The translations under genes were made by a program, and so were the position numbers. Shown one piece after another: positions 12,141-24,420 of a stretch of DNA of 64,000 nucleotides. The DNA lies in contig NC_061508.1 in the NCBI RefSeq assembly GCF_022539505.1, forward strand, positions 30,126,256 to 30,190,255, given 5' to 3'. This DNA comes from Lolium rigidum (lineage: Eukaryota > Streptophyta > Magnoliopsida > Poales > Poaceae). Positions within the stretch are counted from its first letter, which is position 1; each line of letters starts with the position of its first letter. The notes under the pieces are model-generated. The model ran no database searches. It was given only the letters and a program-made list of their open reading frames with translations, and was not told the origin of the DNA.

Positions 12141-13265
12141 ATGGAAGGGGGTAGGCACCAACTCAACCAACAAGAATTGGAGGTGCAACAGGTTATGAGA
12201 GTTCACCGCGAAGAAGGAGTATACCCCTCTTACTATCCGTGCGTTGATTTTATGAGAAGTGCAGGAATCTTGCAAGATGTTCAAAGTCTAATCTCTCGTG
12301 CAGGGTTGGATGATTTTGTTGCTGGTGAACCATGCCAATATGCAAAATTGACTATGTCTGTAGTGCAGGATTTTGAATTCAATTGGTCGCGATCTAATCC
12401 CATGGTTCGGTACAAAATTTATAATAAAACTGTCAACTTGCCATTCAATGATTTTTGTGTAGCAATTAGAGTGCCGCAATGGAGATCATGCGAGAAGATA
12501 AGGGGATCGCCGCAAGAGATCTTGGACCTCTTCAAGATGATTTGTCATGGAAGAAGCTTCTCAGAGGATGGTGGTAAAATCAGTAGCATTCAACTCCCAG
12601 CTATTCGCTACTTTGCTTATTTCATCACCAAGTGCGTTCTAGCTAGAAAGAATGGAAGTAAATTATCTATCCAGGATTTAGCTTTTCTAGCTGCTGCATT
12701 GCAAGGTAATAAGATCTATAATTTGGGTGCTTTGATAGCTTCTAGACTTGCCACTAACCGTGAGAAGGGCGGAATTTGTGGAGGTCTCATCGCCTCCCGT
12801 TTATTAGCTATGCATGGTGTAGAACCTCACCATCTCGATATTCAGCTTCCCATAGAGAAACTTGACATAGTCTCCATGATTAAGCATGAATTTGTTTCTG
12901 ACTCATCCAATTTGAGTAACCTGTCTTACAGAATAACATTTTACAAGAAAACTTGAAGAATAACTAAGAAAACTGAAAAATTAGTAGAATTGCCTGCACC
13001 TGTTCTGTTTAACTTTGATTCCAGGGAGGATTGGTCAGTCACGGAAGGTGAACTGAATGCGTACATAGAGGGAGATGGCCATCGTGCAAGAGACAACACG
13101 GAGGAAGCCGAGGAACACCTCGATTCGTCATCCGATGCAGCAAGTTCTTCGCATCAATAAGTTGGGCATGAGGAGCCTCCACGTTTTTCTTCTGCGTCGG
13201 GACCTTATTATGACTACGCCATGTATGATCCACCGGCGTGGAACCCAGACCCTCGCTGGGGTTGA
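12141..13265 (+). pseudogene. ATHILA ORF-1-like protein of element B
   Basis: The frame starts MEGGRHQLNQQELEVQQ. It includes VNLPFNDFCVAIRVPQWRSC, ILDLFKMICHGRSFSEDGGK, and a conserved block with IRYFAYFITKCVLARKNGSK followed by a repeated GGICGGLIASRLLAMHG motif. This matches my recollection of the plant ATHILA ORF-1 family found beyond pol in Athila retrotransposons; its function is unknown. The frame reaches a TGA at 12954-12956 and continues with sensible acidic/Ser-rich sequence past a TAA at 13158-13160 to 13265. There are two nonsense changes and no frameshift, so it decayed less than gag-protease. A shorter 271-codon protein (12141-12956) remains open. Confidence 0.65.
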
Positions 13266-15554
13266 TCTCCACTTAGGCCAAAAGCCTAAGCTTGGGGGAG
13301 GTATACCGGCATCACTCATTCTTTGCATATTATGGTTGCTGGATACTTGTACATACTTGTTTAGTCTCTTTGAGTGGTTTTCCAAAAAAATTCCCAAAAC
13401 TAGCCAGAACGTTATTTTACGAAGCCAATTTTTGTGCATGTTCCCCAGGTTATTATCTAACTTTCATTAGTTGAACACTTTTCGATCTGAGCAGCGTAAG
13501 ATTTTCTTAAAAATCGATTACTGTACTGGTGTCAAGTTTTGGCAGATTTCTGCCATCTTGCTTTTCTGTGTTTCTTTTAGTTTTCATCTTCTTGTTTTTG
13601 CTTGGTTTCTTTCCTAAAACACAAAAAGACCAAAAATATTTCTGTTGTTTCTCTTCACCATTTGTTTACTTTGGTTTCTTGCTTTTATCTTGCTTTATTT
13701 GCTATCGTTGGTTTGCTATAAGAAAATCCAAAAAGATTTTGCTTTGTTTGTTTGTTTCCTTTTGTTCTTATTTCCAAATTCGAAAACACCAAAAATATTT
13801 GCTGTTCTTCTTTGGTTTTGTAAAGTTCTTTATGAGTTCAATGGTCTTCGGTGGCTGGAGCGTGGTTTTCATTCCATATTATTCAAGCTACACAAGTGAA
13901 AAGGCAATGATGACGATACGACGATCTGATTATGGTGAGAGGCTGGTATGAACTCTATTTGTTTTCATTTTTGTACATATACTCATCCATGTGAGCATGC
14001 TTAGTTGGTTCATGTGAGGTATATGTCATTTAAGAAAGTCTAGTAGTTCATGATCTCTCATGATTAGCTCCAATTTATTAATACGAGTAGCATGTCATAA
14101 ATATTTGCTTGCATTGCTTTATTCATAGATAGGTATGACATTGTGGTATCCTCCTCCGAATAATTCTCTTGAATCAACTTGGCACATGCTCACGCATGCA
14201 TATGACTGAACAAAATGTCAATTAAGCCTCGATGATTTACTTTACCTCAGAGTTCTTGTATCACTTTTATGCCTCCGTTAATTTATTTTTGTCGCAAGCA
14301 TGATTATGACAGTTATTGCTCTCTTGATTGTCGCTTCCCAGTCTATTGCTAGCCTTCACTTGTGCTGAGCGGGAACGCTGCTCGTGCTTCCAAACACCTG
14401 AAAACCAAGTTATTCCAGAGTGTCCACCATAAATACCTATGCATGGCATTTCAAACCATTCCAAGTAAATTCTCATGTGCTACCTTTAAACCTTCAAAAT
14501 GCTTCTCAATTTGTGTCAATGTTTTATAGCTCATGAGGAAATATGTGGTGTTTATCTTTCAATCTTGTCATTTACTCCTGACAGACTTTCATAATGGACT
14601 AGTGGCATATCCGCTTATCCAATAATTTTGCAAAAAGAGATGGCAACGGGGTTCCCAGCCCCAATTAATCAACTTTCATTAATAATTCTCTTCACATGTT
14701 TTGCCCTGATTTATCAGTAAGCAACTTAAATTGCAAATAGACACTCCTCCATGGTATGTGATTGATGGAAGGTACCCGAGGATTCGGTTAGCCATGGCTT
14801 GTGTAAGCAAAGGTTGGGGGGAGTGTCATCCATAATGAAACTAAAATACGTGTGTAAACAAAAGAGAAGAGGGATGATTTACCTTGCTGGTAGAGATAAC
14901 GTCCTTCATGGGAGCCGCTCTTGAAAGTCCGGTTGACGAGGTAGTTAGAGTGCCCACTATCATTCGTTGACAACAACAAACACCTCTCAAAATAATTTTA
15001 CTCCTGTTTTACAAATGAAAAGCTCTAGCACGTGTTAATCCCTGCTTCCCTCTGCGAAGGGTCAATCTTTTACTTTTACATTGAGTCTCCATCCTTTCTT
15101 TGAACACTTTCTTGAGAGCACAACTGTCATTCTTAGTATAATATGCTTGTCCCAAAATGTGATTAATTGTGGTATAACTTTGATGCTTTTATCTTTGATA
15201 ACCTCTACTTCCAGTCTTCTCATGAACCTCAAAGGTGCCCGAGCATTTATGTTTTGCTGTACAATTAAGGGCAAGCGAGATACCACTTTATCATATCATT
15301 CTATGAACATTGCAATCCTGCTGATAGACATGATTCATGATGCTCATTATTAATTTGTTGATACCTTTTCCATGATTGACATAGCTATTAGATGATTTTA
15401 TTTGCATGTATCTTATTATGAACTGCTTAAGTACTTGCCATATCATGAGAATATTTACATCATATGAACAAATGTGTTCGTGAAAGTTCTTTTATCGCAC
15501 TCAGTTGTTAACTGAATTGCTTGAGGACAAGCAATAAGCTAAGCTTGGGGGAGT
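13266..15554 (+). other. Non-coding 3' region of element B
   Basis: Contains an internal polypurine-like tract aagcttgggggag (13288-13300) and the tract aagcttgggggagt that abuts the 3' LTR (15541-15554). T-rich low-complexity sequence lies at 13540-13830. No gene is supported; the ORFs here are spurious. Confidence 0.75.
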
Positions 15555-16947
15555 TGATACGTCCAAAACGTATCTACTTTCCCGAACACTTTTGCTATTG
15601 TTTTGCCTCTAATTTGTGTATTTTGGATGCAACTAACACGGACTAACGCTGTTTTCAGCAGAACTGCTCTGGTGTCCCGTTTTTGTGCAGAAATCCAACT
15701 TTCAGGAAAATCCTCGGAATTTATGCGAAAGGTCCTATTTTCCCAGAATATTGACGGAGCCAGAAGGGCAAGCCAGGTGGGGGCCCGAGGGCCCCACACA
15801 CTAGGCCGGCGCGGCCTAGGAGGGGGGCGCGCCGTCCTGTTGTGTGGGCGCCTCGGCTGGCCCCCGATGCCCTCCTTCGGACTACTTAATGCCTTCGACC
15901 TAAAAAACGCACGGGGTTAGAAGAAATCGCCAGAAACCATCCAGTACGCCGCCACCGTCGCGAAACTCCGTCTCGGGACCAGAAACTCCGTTTTGGTACT
16001 CCGCCGGGACGGGGAATTGGAGAAGATCATCGCCATCATCACCACCGACGCCTCTCCATCGACCAGCCATGTTTCCCCCATCCATGTGTGAGTAATTCCC
16101 CCTCTGTAGGCTGAAGGGGATGGTAGGGATTGGATGAGATTGGTCATGTAATAGCATAAGATTGTTAGGGCATAGTGCCTAGTGTCCGTAATTGGTACTT
16201 TTATGATATTGTTGCAACTTGTTATGCTTAATGCTTATCAGTAGGGCCCGAGTGCCATGATCTCAGATCTGAACATGTTATCAATTCATGATGATATTCA
16301 TTGCTTTATGATCTTACCTGCAAGTTGTATACACGTATTGCTGTCCGGAACCCGAGGCCCCAAAGTGACAGAAATTGGGACAACCTAAGGGGAAGGTGGT
16401 GATATGAGGATCACATGTGTTCACGGAGTGTTAATGCTTAGTGCTCTATTAAAAGGAGCACCTTAATTTCCAGTAGATTCCCTAGAGGCCCGGCTGCCAC
16501 CGGCTGGTAGGACAAAAGATGTTGTGCAAGTTTCTCATTGCGAGCACATACGACTATATATGGAACACATGCCTATTGATTGATTAGTACTTGGATACCG
16601 TTTTATTATTATCTGCAAATGCCCTGCTTTGATTGTTACATGAGTTTCTCTCATCCATGCAACGCCCGTCATCCATCCCTGTGCCTACAGTATTTTAATC
16701 CTGCTGTTTACTATAATCACTACTGCTGTCTTTGTTACTCTGCTGCTGTTATTTCACTACTGCTACTGCTATAAAACTGTTACTACTGATAAACTCTTGC
16801 GAGCAAGTCTGTTTCCAGGTGCAGCTGAATTGACAACTCCGATGTTAAGGCTTTCAAGTATTCTTTGTCTCCCCTTGTGTCGAATCAATAAATTGGGTTT
16901 TACTTCCCGCGAAGACTGTTGCGATCCCCTATACTTGTGGGTCATCA
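15555..16947 (+). repeat. 3' LTR of element B
   Basis: 1393 bp, TGATACGTCC...GGGTCATCA, followed directly by the gaagg target duplication. Confidence 0.9.
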
Positions 16948-17126
16948 GAAGGCGAAAGCGCAGGCGGAGGCGCAGCATGCGTGTACCGACGATGACGAAG
17001 ACACCAATGACTACTCGTCGGAGGGGGACAAAAGCTCGTCGGACACGCGTCGACCGCCACTAGCTCTTCCAAGGAGGTGACTAGCAGGAAGCGCCTCTGT
17101 GAAGAAGTACCAAGTTTAAAAGTTAG
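16948..17126 (+). pseudogene. C-terminal part of the broken acidic-protein gene
   Basis: Starts with the gaagg duplication. It continues the 30-315 frame as Lys/Ala/Gln-rich then acidic/Ser-rich sequence to a TGA at 17080. In the +1 frame the same composition continues (STATSSSKEVTSRKRLCEE), so a frameshift near 17040-17060 is likely. A GT donor-like site (gttagt) follows at about 17121. I do not recognise the protein. Confidence 0.4.
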
Positions 17127-18913
17127 TTTGAACATATTTTTTCGCAGTTTGTATGTTTAATTTGTTTTAATATGTTGCACTAATTTCAAAACCTTGATTC
17201 TACCTAGAAATGTGAATATCTCAATCGTGTCTACATGGTGAACATTTTCTCTCTACTTTCAAAATATAGAACATGCCGATCTCGTCGGACAAAATGTACC
17301 CGCTGGCGACCATTTCGGTCCTCTTTCGTTTCTGCAAATTGGAGAAACAACTCTTCTATGTGTTTCTTGACACTGCCACATCCACATTTATTTTCATCAT
17401 GCTACCCGGGGTTCCAAACAGGAGCACATTGTCGAGACAAACCAGAACCTGGAGGCTGGAGGTGGTTCGTTGTGCGGGTTAAATTCAGACCAACAAAGAA
17501 GTTATCAATGAACTTGAAGATAGCGAAGGGGCTCTGGGATATAGTTCCGTGAATTGCCTTCCTCCTCGCATCTAGATAAACCAGGGGAGCTTGCTCCAGT
17601 ACAACCTCCTCTCCAAACTCAACAAAATCCAACCGGTATTGTTTAGGTTCATGTCTAAACCCCAATCTAAAATTCAGTATTTTCACGTATAGGTATACAG
17701 TTATCGCAAGACAGTTCGGCGGGCACCGCAAGACAGTCCGGCACCGCAAGACAGTCCGGGAACACCACAAGATAGTCCGGCGCCGCAAGACAGTCCGACG
17801 CAAGCACCGCAAGACACTCTGGCTAGTCTCGTTCCCAACGCGATGGACAGTCCGACCGAATTGCACTGGTCTGTCGGGGGCGGACTATCCGGCCGTTCGT
17901 CGTGCCGTCACACCGCCGTCTAGCCTGCACGCCGCCCCAACCATACCGGTAACGAGACGGTGCCAAGGCTCGTGTCGTCCGCCCCGCCCACCCGGCGGCC
18001 ACAACCGCCACCGCGCGGATAAATCGCCACCAATACTTCACGTACATACATAATTATATACGTATGCGCCATATTCTTACAATTTAGTTGGATCATACGG
18101 GTTTTGTACATGGCTACGTATACCCGTTTAATATTAAATAAAGGGGTATCAAGCGATCTCAGGCGTCCTTGTATCTAAGTTTGCTTTGAGTTTAGGGGAG
18201 GGGTTGTACCGGAGCAAACGCCATTCCATATATGGATTGAATAGACATCATATGCATCGCATACAATTCACTTTCAAGATGGCATGGCGTGGAGGTTTGA
18301 GTCATCTTCGAGGGAGAGGCTTTTTACGGTACATTTTACTAGTGTTAGGAGAAAGTAGTATTGACTTATCTATCCGCAAGCTTATTTGGGGCAGGCTACA
18401 ATCGCTGTATGGAAGTAAATCGTGTGCTTCAGTTGTGCTTTTGCCACCGCGTTTGGTTCGATGTATTTAGCATAATTAGATAGGAGAGTTAAAATTCCGT
18501 TGTATCGTTGGTGCGCATGAGAATTGATTTGGCAAGAGGAACATAAGCGAGACGTCTGCCTGGTCGAAAAATAGGCCTCCATCACACCCTAGCGATTCCA
18601 CGCAAACTGATCGGCCTGTTCACAGGGATGCAAATACATCCTAAATTTGTCGCATGTCAACCTGGCTAGTATCCATGTTTGTTAATATTGATTGATCAGA
18701 AGGATCATCTTTATAGAGATGGTTAGATGAGTTAATCTAAACTACGATGGTTGTACCTACTCACCGATGCATGGTCTAATATGGCCAAGGGTACTTGCTA
18801 TGGCGTGGCCTACGGCCTGCCCTGTCGGCCCGATGCCGTCGGAGCTCCTCGAGAGAGGCCCGCTCGCCCTCTAACGCGATGACCAAGCGCGCCACCGCCT
18901 CCCCCATGCCCTT
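17127..18913. other. Unrecognised low-copy-looking sequence
   Basis: Mixed AT-rich and GC-rich sequence between the acidic-gene fragment and element A3. Open stretches occur on both strands (for example + 17273-17482 starting MPISSDKMYPLATISVLFRF, and - 17402-17866), but neither matches a family I know, and they overlap each other. The + one begins 3 bases after an AG acceptor-like site (aaaatatag) and could be a further exon of the broken gene. Confidence 0.4.
17705..17822. repeat. Short degenerate tandem repeat (CCGCAAGACAGTCCGG)
   Basis: About six imperfect copies of a unit near 16-22 bp, containing cgcaagacagtccgg, in a row. Confidence 0.75.
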
Positions 18914-20716
18914 CCGGGACAACATAGACAACAGATAATGGACTCCTCTTTAATGCATAAGCATTCAACAACAGATAATATACTCATAAAAGATTGAGGA
19001 TTAATGTCCAAACTGAAACTTCCACCATGATTCATGGCTTTAGTTAGCGGCCCAATGTTCTTCTCTAACAATATGCATACTCAAACCATTTGATCATGAT
19101 AAATCACCCTTACTTCAGATAAGACGAACATGCATAGCAACTCACATGATATTCAACAAAGGTGTAATAGTTGATGGCGTCCCCAGAAACATGGTTATCG
19201 CTCAACAAGCAACTTATAAGAAATAAGATACATAAGTATCATATTCAATACCACAATAGTTTTTAAGACTATTTTTCCATGAGCTATATATTGCAAAGAC
19301 AAGGAATGAAATTTTAAAGGTAGCACTCAAGTAATTTACTTTGGAATGGCAGAGAAATACCATGTAGTAGGTAGGTATGGTGGACACAAATGGCATAGTT
19401 TTTGGCTCAAGGATTTGGATGCACGAGAAGAAATCCCTCTCAATACAAGGCTTTGGCTAGCAAGGTTGTTTGAAGCAAACTCAAGTATAAACCGGTACAG
19501 CAAAACTTACATAAGAAGATATTGCAAGCATTATAAGACTCTACACTGTCTCCTTATTGTTCAAACACCTTAACCAGAAAATATCTAGACTTTAGAGAGA
19601 CCAATCATGCAAACCAAATTTCAACAAGCTCTATGGTAGTTCTTCATTAATAGGTACAAAGTACATGATGCAAGAGCTTAAACATGATCTATTTATCAAA
19701 TTATTCAAGATATTATACCAATTACCACATGAAGCATTTTCTGTTTCCAACCATATAACAATGAATGAAGCAGTTTCAACCTTCGCCATGAACATTAAAA
19801 GTAAATCTAAGAACACCAGTGTTCATATGAACGAGCGGAGCGTGTCTCTCTCCCAAACAAAGAATGCTAGGATTCGATTTTATTCAAACAAAAACAAAAA
19901 TAAAAACATACAGACGCTCCAAGTAAAGCACATAAGATGTGATGGAATAAAAATATAGTTTCACTAGAGGTGACCTGATAAGTTGTCGATGAAGAAGGGA
20001 TGCCTTGGGTATCCCCAAGCTTAGATGCTTGAGTATTCTTGAAATATGCAGGGATGAACCACGGGGGCATCCCCAAGCTTAGACTTTTCACTCTTCTTGA
20101 TCATATTGTATCATCCTCCTCTCTTGATCCTTGAAAACTTCCTCCACACCAAACTCAAAACAAACTCATTAGAGGGTTAGTGCATAATCGAAAATTCACA
20201 TATTCAGAGGTGACATAATCATTCTTAACACTTCTGGACATTGCACAAAGCTACTGAAAGTTAATGGAACAAAGAAATCCATCCAACATATCAAAACAGG
20301 CAATGCGAAATAAAAGGCAGAATCTGTCAAAACAGAACAGTCCGTAAAGACGAATTTTTCTGGTGCACTTAACTTGCTCAGATGAAAAAGCTCAAATTGA
20401 ATGAAAGTTGAGTACATATCTGAGTATCACGCACGTAAATTGGCAGATTTTTCTGAGTTACCTACAGACGGGGCTGCTAAATTTCGTGACAGCAAGAAAT
20501 CTGTTTCTGCGCAGTAATCCAATTCTAGTATCAACCTTACTATCAAAGACTTTACTTGGCACAACAATGCAATAAAATAAAGATAAGGAGAGGTTGCTAC
20601 AGTAGTACCAACTTCCAAGACTCAAATATAAAACAAAAGTGCAGAAGTAAAATAATGGGTTGTCTCCCATAAGCGCTTTTCTTTAACGCCTTTCAGCTAG
20701 GTGCAGAAAGTGTGAA

Positions 20717-21660
20717 TCAAGTATTATCAAGAGATGAAGCATCAACATCATAATTTTTTCTAATAATAGAATCATAAGGTAACTTCATTATCTTTCTAGG
20801 GAAGTGTGGCATACCTTTCTTGAGAGGAAATTGATACTTAATATTCCCTACCTTCATATCAATAATAGCACCAACAGTTCGAAGAAAAGGTCTTCCCAAA
20901 ATAATAGGACAAGATGCATTGCATTCAATATCCAAGACAACAAAATAAATGGGGACAGGTTATTGTTAACCGTAATGCGAACATTATCAATCCTCCCCAA
21001 AGGTTTCTTTATAGAATGATCAGCAAGATTAACATCCAAATAACAATTTTTCAATGGAGGCAAGTCAAGCATATCATAGATTTTCTTAGGCATAACAGAA
21101 ATACTTGCACCAAGATCACATAAAGCATTACAATCAAAATCATTGACCTTCATTTTAATGATGGGCTCCCAACCATCTTCCAACTTCCTAGGAATAGAAG
21201 TTTCAAGTTTTAATTTATCTTCTCTAGCTTTTATGAGAGCATTTGTAATATGTTTTGTGAAGGCCAAATTTATAGCACTAGCATTAGGACTTCTAGCAAG
21301 TTTTTGTAAGAACTTAATAACTTCAGAGATATGGCAATCATCAAAATCTAAATCATTATGATCTACAGCAATGGGATCATTGTCCCCAATATTTTGAAAA
21401 ATTTCAGCAGTTTTATCACAAACAGTTTCGGCAGTTTTAGCAGTTTCAGCAGTTTCAGGCAATTTTGCACGCTTTGCACTAGGAGTAGAAACATTGCCAA
21501 CACCAATTATTTTACCATTGATAGTAGGAGGTTTAGCACATGTGAAGCATCAACATTACTAGTGGTGGTAATAGTCCAAACTTTAGCTACATTATTCTTT
21601 TTTAGCTAGTTTTTCTTCTTTTTCCCACCTAGCATGCAATTCAGCCATCAATCTAATATT
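20717..21660 (-). pseudogene. Retropepsin part of A3 gag-protease gene
   Basis: The minus frame from about 21660 reads through an Ala/Glu/Thr repeat, then ARSPNASAINLAFTKHI and the retropepsin pattern ALCDLGASISVMPKKIYDML, with the catalytic Asp and Gly-Ala kept. A frameshift near 20940 moves the C-terminal part (CPIILGRPFLRTVGAIIDM) to another frame, which ends at 20717. It would cleave the gag polyprotein if intact. No reverse transcriptase follows. Confidence 0.75.
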
Positions 21661-21695
21661 TTCATTAATTCGAACTTGTATGGCGTTTGCTGTAG

Positions 21696-22940
21696 TTTTT
21701 TTTCGATAAAGGGAATATATTAATATCAGAAGATACCAATTACACCCAGCCTCTGCAACAACGCACCGTCCTAATTACAATACGGATGCACACAGCCAAA
21801 AAAGAGAAAAGAAGCTAAGAAAAAAGAGTCCCGCCATAGCATTCCAGCCCTAGCAACAACAATACAACCACCACCATGACAACACCTGAACTCCAGACTC
21901 TTCAAAAGCGACGCCTCCAAGAAGGGAACGGTGCACCAACACCGTCGTCGCCCGATCAAAGATCTTAGGTTTTCACCCTGAAGATAGTCCGCGCATTCAA
22001 AACAATGCCTTCAACAAGGTCATTGCCAGGCACAACCAATTAAGGCCAGACCTTAGATTTTCATCCTGAATGGAAGGACTCTGAACTTCACATCGGCTGC
22101 CGCCCCCACTTTCATACTGCTGCTGCAATCCCAGAACACCAAGCAAGTTCCTCACCAGCGCATGGACTTTGACCTCCATTGCTAGACCTCCCAATCCGGC
22201 CATCATGATATTCTCCGCCTCTGACTTCACCCGGGACCAAAGTCACTGTATGGCAAGAAAGAACAGAGCTTCGTGACGCTCCCTCCGAAACCAGACAGTC
22301 GGAATAAATGCATGGGTGCACACGACCGAATACCACCACGTCCAGCAAACTCTAGGCAATATATGCACTGTTACATTTGCCGGTGATGCCTTCCGGAACT
22401 CAACACTCCGGCCAGATCAAAGAAGGACACACTCAGGCAGATCTTCATCTTCGCACAAGAGGAACCCTAGAACAACCACCTTTATTCAAAGCAGCCGCGC
22501 CAACAGCCCCCACGCCATCGGCCGGCAGCAGAGGAGGAGACGATGTGCCGCGATCGAGGAAGGCAACCTGCTCGGCTACAGGCTTGGTGGGAACGGCCCA
22601 AGCAGCCGACTCGGCTTAGATCAAGCCGCCGCTGCCACCGGAACCCCACCGCCGCCGTAGACCACCGCCGGCCGCCACACCTCCGCGCTGCCCACCGCAC
22701 CCTCCTATGCAGATCACCCAAGCCCACCGACACCTTGCGCCCCCGCCCAGATGCAAATCCGTACGTGCCCTCCCCTGCCCACCGCCTTTGGCGAGAAGGG
22801 TGCCGCCACCGCCGCCGGCGAGGGCAGCGGCAGCGGCCAGGCAGGGATGGCGAGGGGCGGACTGGAGGCGGCGGCGCGGTTCCTCCGGGATCGACCAGGC
22901 GGGGGCGACCCGGGAGGTTAGGGGGAGGTTGGGAGGTTAG
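21696..22940 (-). mobile_element. LINE-like retroposon without ORF
   Basis: Begins on the plus strand with a T-run followed by cgataaagggaatatatt, which read in reverse is a typical grass non-LTR 3' end (ttaatatattccctttatcg plus poly-A). The other end is very GC-rich, like a 5' leader. It interrupts the A3 gag-protease frame between 21690 and 22945. No EN, RT or gag frame is present, so it is an internally deleted LINE or a long SINE-like derivative. I could not find a clear target duplication, and the right edge is uncertain by about 10 bases. Confidence 0.55.
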
Positions 22941-24095
22941 GGGATCTTACTTTGATGACAGAATAACTTTATCTTTATCTTCTTTAGGCATAACTTTCAA
23001 TTTTAAAAGATCAACATCAGCGGCAAGACTATCAACCTTAGAAGCAAGAATATCAATTTTACCAAGCTTTTCTTCAACAGATTTGTTAAAAGCAGTTTGT
23101 GTACTAATGAATTCTTAAAGCATGACTTCAAGACCAGAGGGTACACTCCTATTATTAGTGTAAGAATTACCATAAAAATTGCCATAACCATTACCATTAT
23201 TAGAAGGATATGGCCTATAGTTGTTACCAGAATTATTCCTATAAGCATTGTTGTTGAAATTATTATTTTTAATGAAATTCACATCAACATGTTCTTCTTG
23301 GGCAACCAATGAAGCTAAAGGAACATTATTAGGATCAACATTAGATCTACCATTCACAAGCATAGACATAATCACATCAATCTTATCACTCAAGGAAGAG
23401 GTTTCTTCAACAGAATTTACCTTCTTACCTTGTGGAGTCCTTTCAGTGTGCCATTCAGAGTAATTGATCATCATATCATCAAGAAGCTTTGTTGCGGCGC
23501 CTAAGGTGATGGACATAAAAGTACCTCCAGCAGCTGAATCCAATAGGTTCCGCGAAGAAAAATTCAATCCTGCATAACAGGTTTGGATGATCATCCAAGT
23601 AGTTAGTCCATGGGTAGGGCAATTCTTCACCAAAGATTTCATTCTTTCCCATGCTTGGGCAACATGCTCATTATCCAATTGCTTAAAATTCATTATGCTA
23701 CTTCTCAAAGATATAATTTTAGCAGGAGGATAATATCTACCAATGAAAGCATCCTTACATTTAATCCATGAATCAATACTATTCTTAGGCAAAGATAGCA
23801 ACCAATCTTTAGCTCTTCCTCTTAAGGAGAAAGGAAACAATTTCAGTTTTATAATGTCACCATCTACATCCTTATACTTTTGCATTTCAAAAAGTTCAAC
23901 AAAATTATTAAAATGGGCAGCAGCATCATCAGAACTAACACCAGAAAATTGCTCTCTCATAACAAGATTTAGTAAAGCAGGTTTAATTTCATAAAATTCT
24001 GCTGTAGCAGCAGGTGGAGCAATAGGTGTGCATAGGAAATCATTATTATTTGTGCTTGTGAAGTCACACAACTTAGTATTCTCAGGAGTACCCAT
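22941..24095 (-). pseudogene. Gag gene of element A3
   Basis: The frame starts at 24095 (MGTPENTKLCDFTSTNNND). It carries a classic Gypsy retrotransposon gag domain: EQFSGVSSDDAAAHFNNFVE, KLKLFPFSLRGRAKDWLLSL, CKDAFIGRYYPPAKI, and QLDNEHVAQAWERMKSLVKN with CPTHGL next. An Asn/Tyr-rich tail follows. A single-base change makes a stop just after GLEVML (23115-23117). The same frame then reads on sensibly (KSVEEKLGKIDILASKVDSL) to the retroposon edge. Gag would form the particle shell. Confidence 0.8.
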
Positions 24096-24420
24096 TTTAG
24101 CAGTAGTAAATAAAGCAAACTAGATAAAATAAATGCAAGTAACTAATTTTTTGTGTTTTTGATATAGAGAATGCAAACAAGACAGTAAATAAAGTAAAGC
24201 TAGTAACTAATTTTTTTGTATTTTTGATATAGAGAGCAAACAAAGCAGTAAATAAAATAAAGCTAGTAACTAATTTTTTGTATTTTTGATATAGAGAGCA
24301 AACAAAGTAGTAAATAAAATAAAGTAAAGCAAGACAAAAACAAAGTAAAGAGATTGGATGTGGGAGACTCCCCTTGCAACGTGTCTTGATCTCCCCGGCA
24401 ACGGCGCCAGAAATTTAGCT

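Larger units (their letters stand above)
316..16947 (+). mobile_element. Athila-type LTR retrotransposon B (split by A1)
   Basis: This is a full-length insertion bounded by gaagg duplications. Its LTRs (about 1.4 kb) start TGATACGTCCAAAACG and end GGGTCATCA. The interior carries a decayed gag-protease frame and a second ORF resembling the ATHILA ORF-1 family. I find no reverse transcriptase or integrase, so it would depend on enzymes from elsewhere. The first four LTR bases lie at 316-319, and the rest continues from 7219 because element A1 interrupts it. Assignment to the Athila lineage rests on gag/ORF content and on the Asp-tRNA-like primer site region. A Sabrina/Fatima-type family name is plausible but not asserted. 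Confidence 0.85.

Noticed and set aside
13529..13951. Phe/Leu-rich 140-codon ORF
   Set aside because: Lies in T-rich non-coding tail of element B; several frames look equally hydrophobic.
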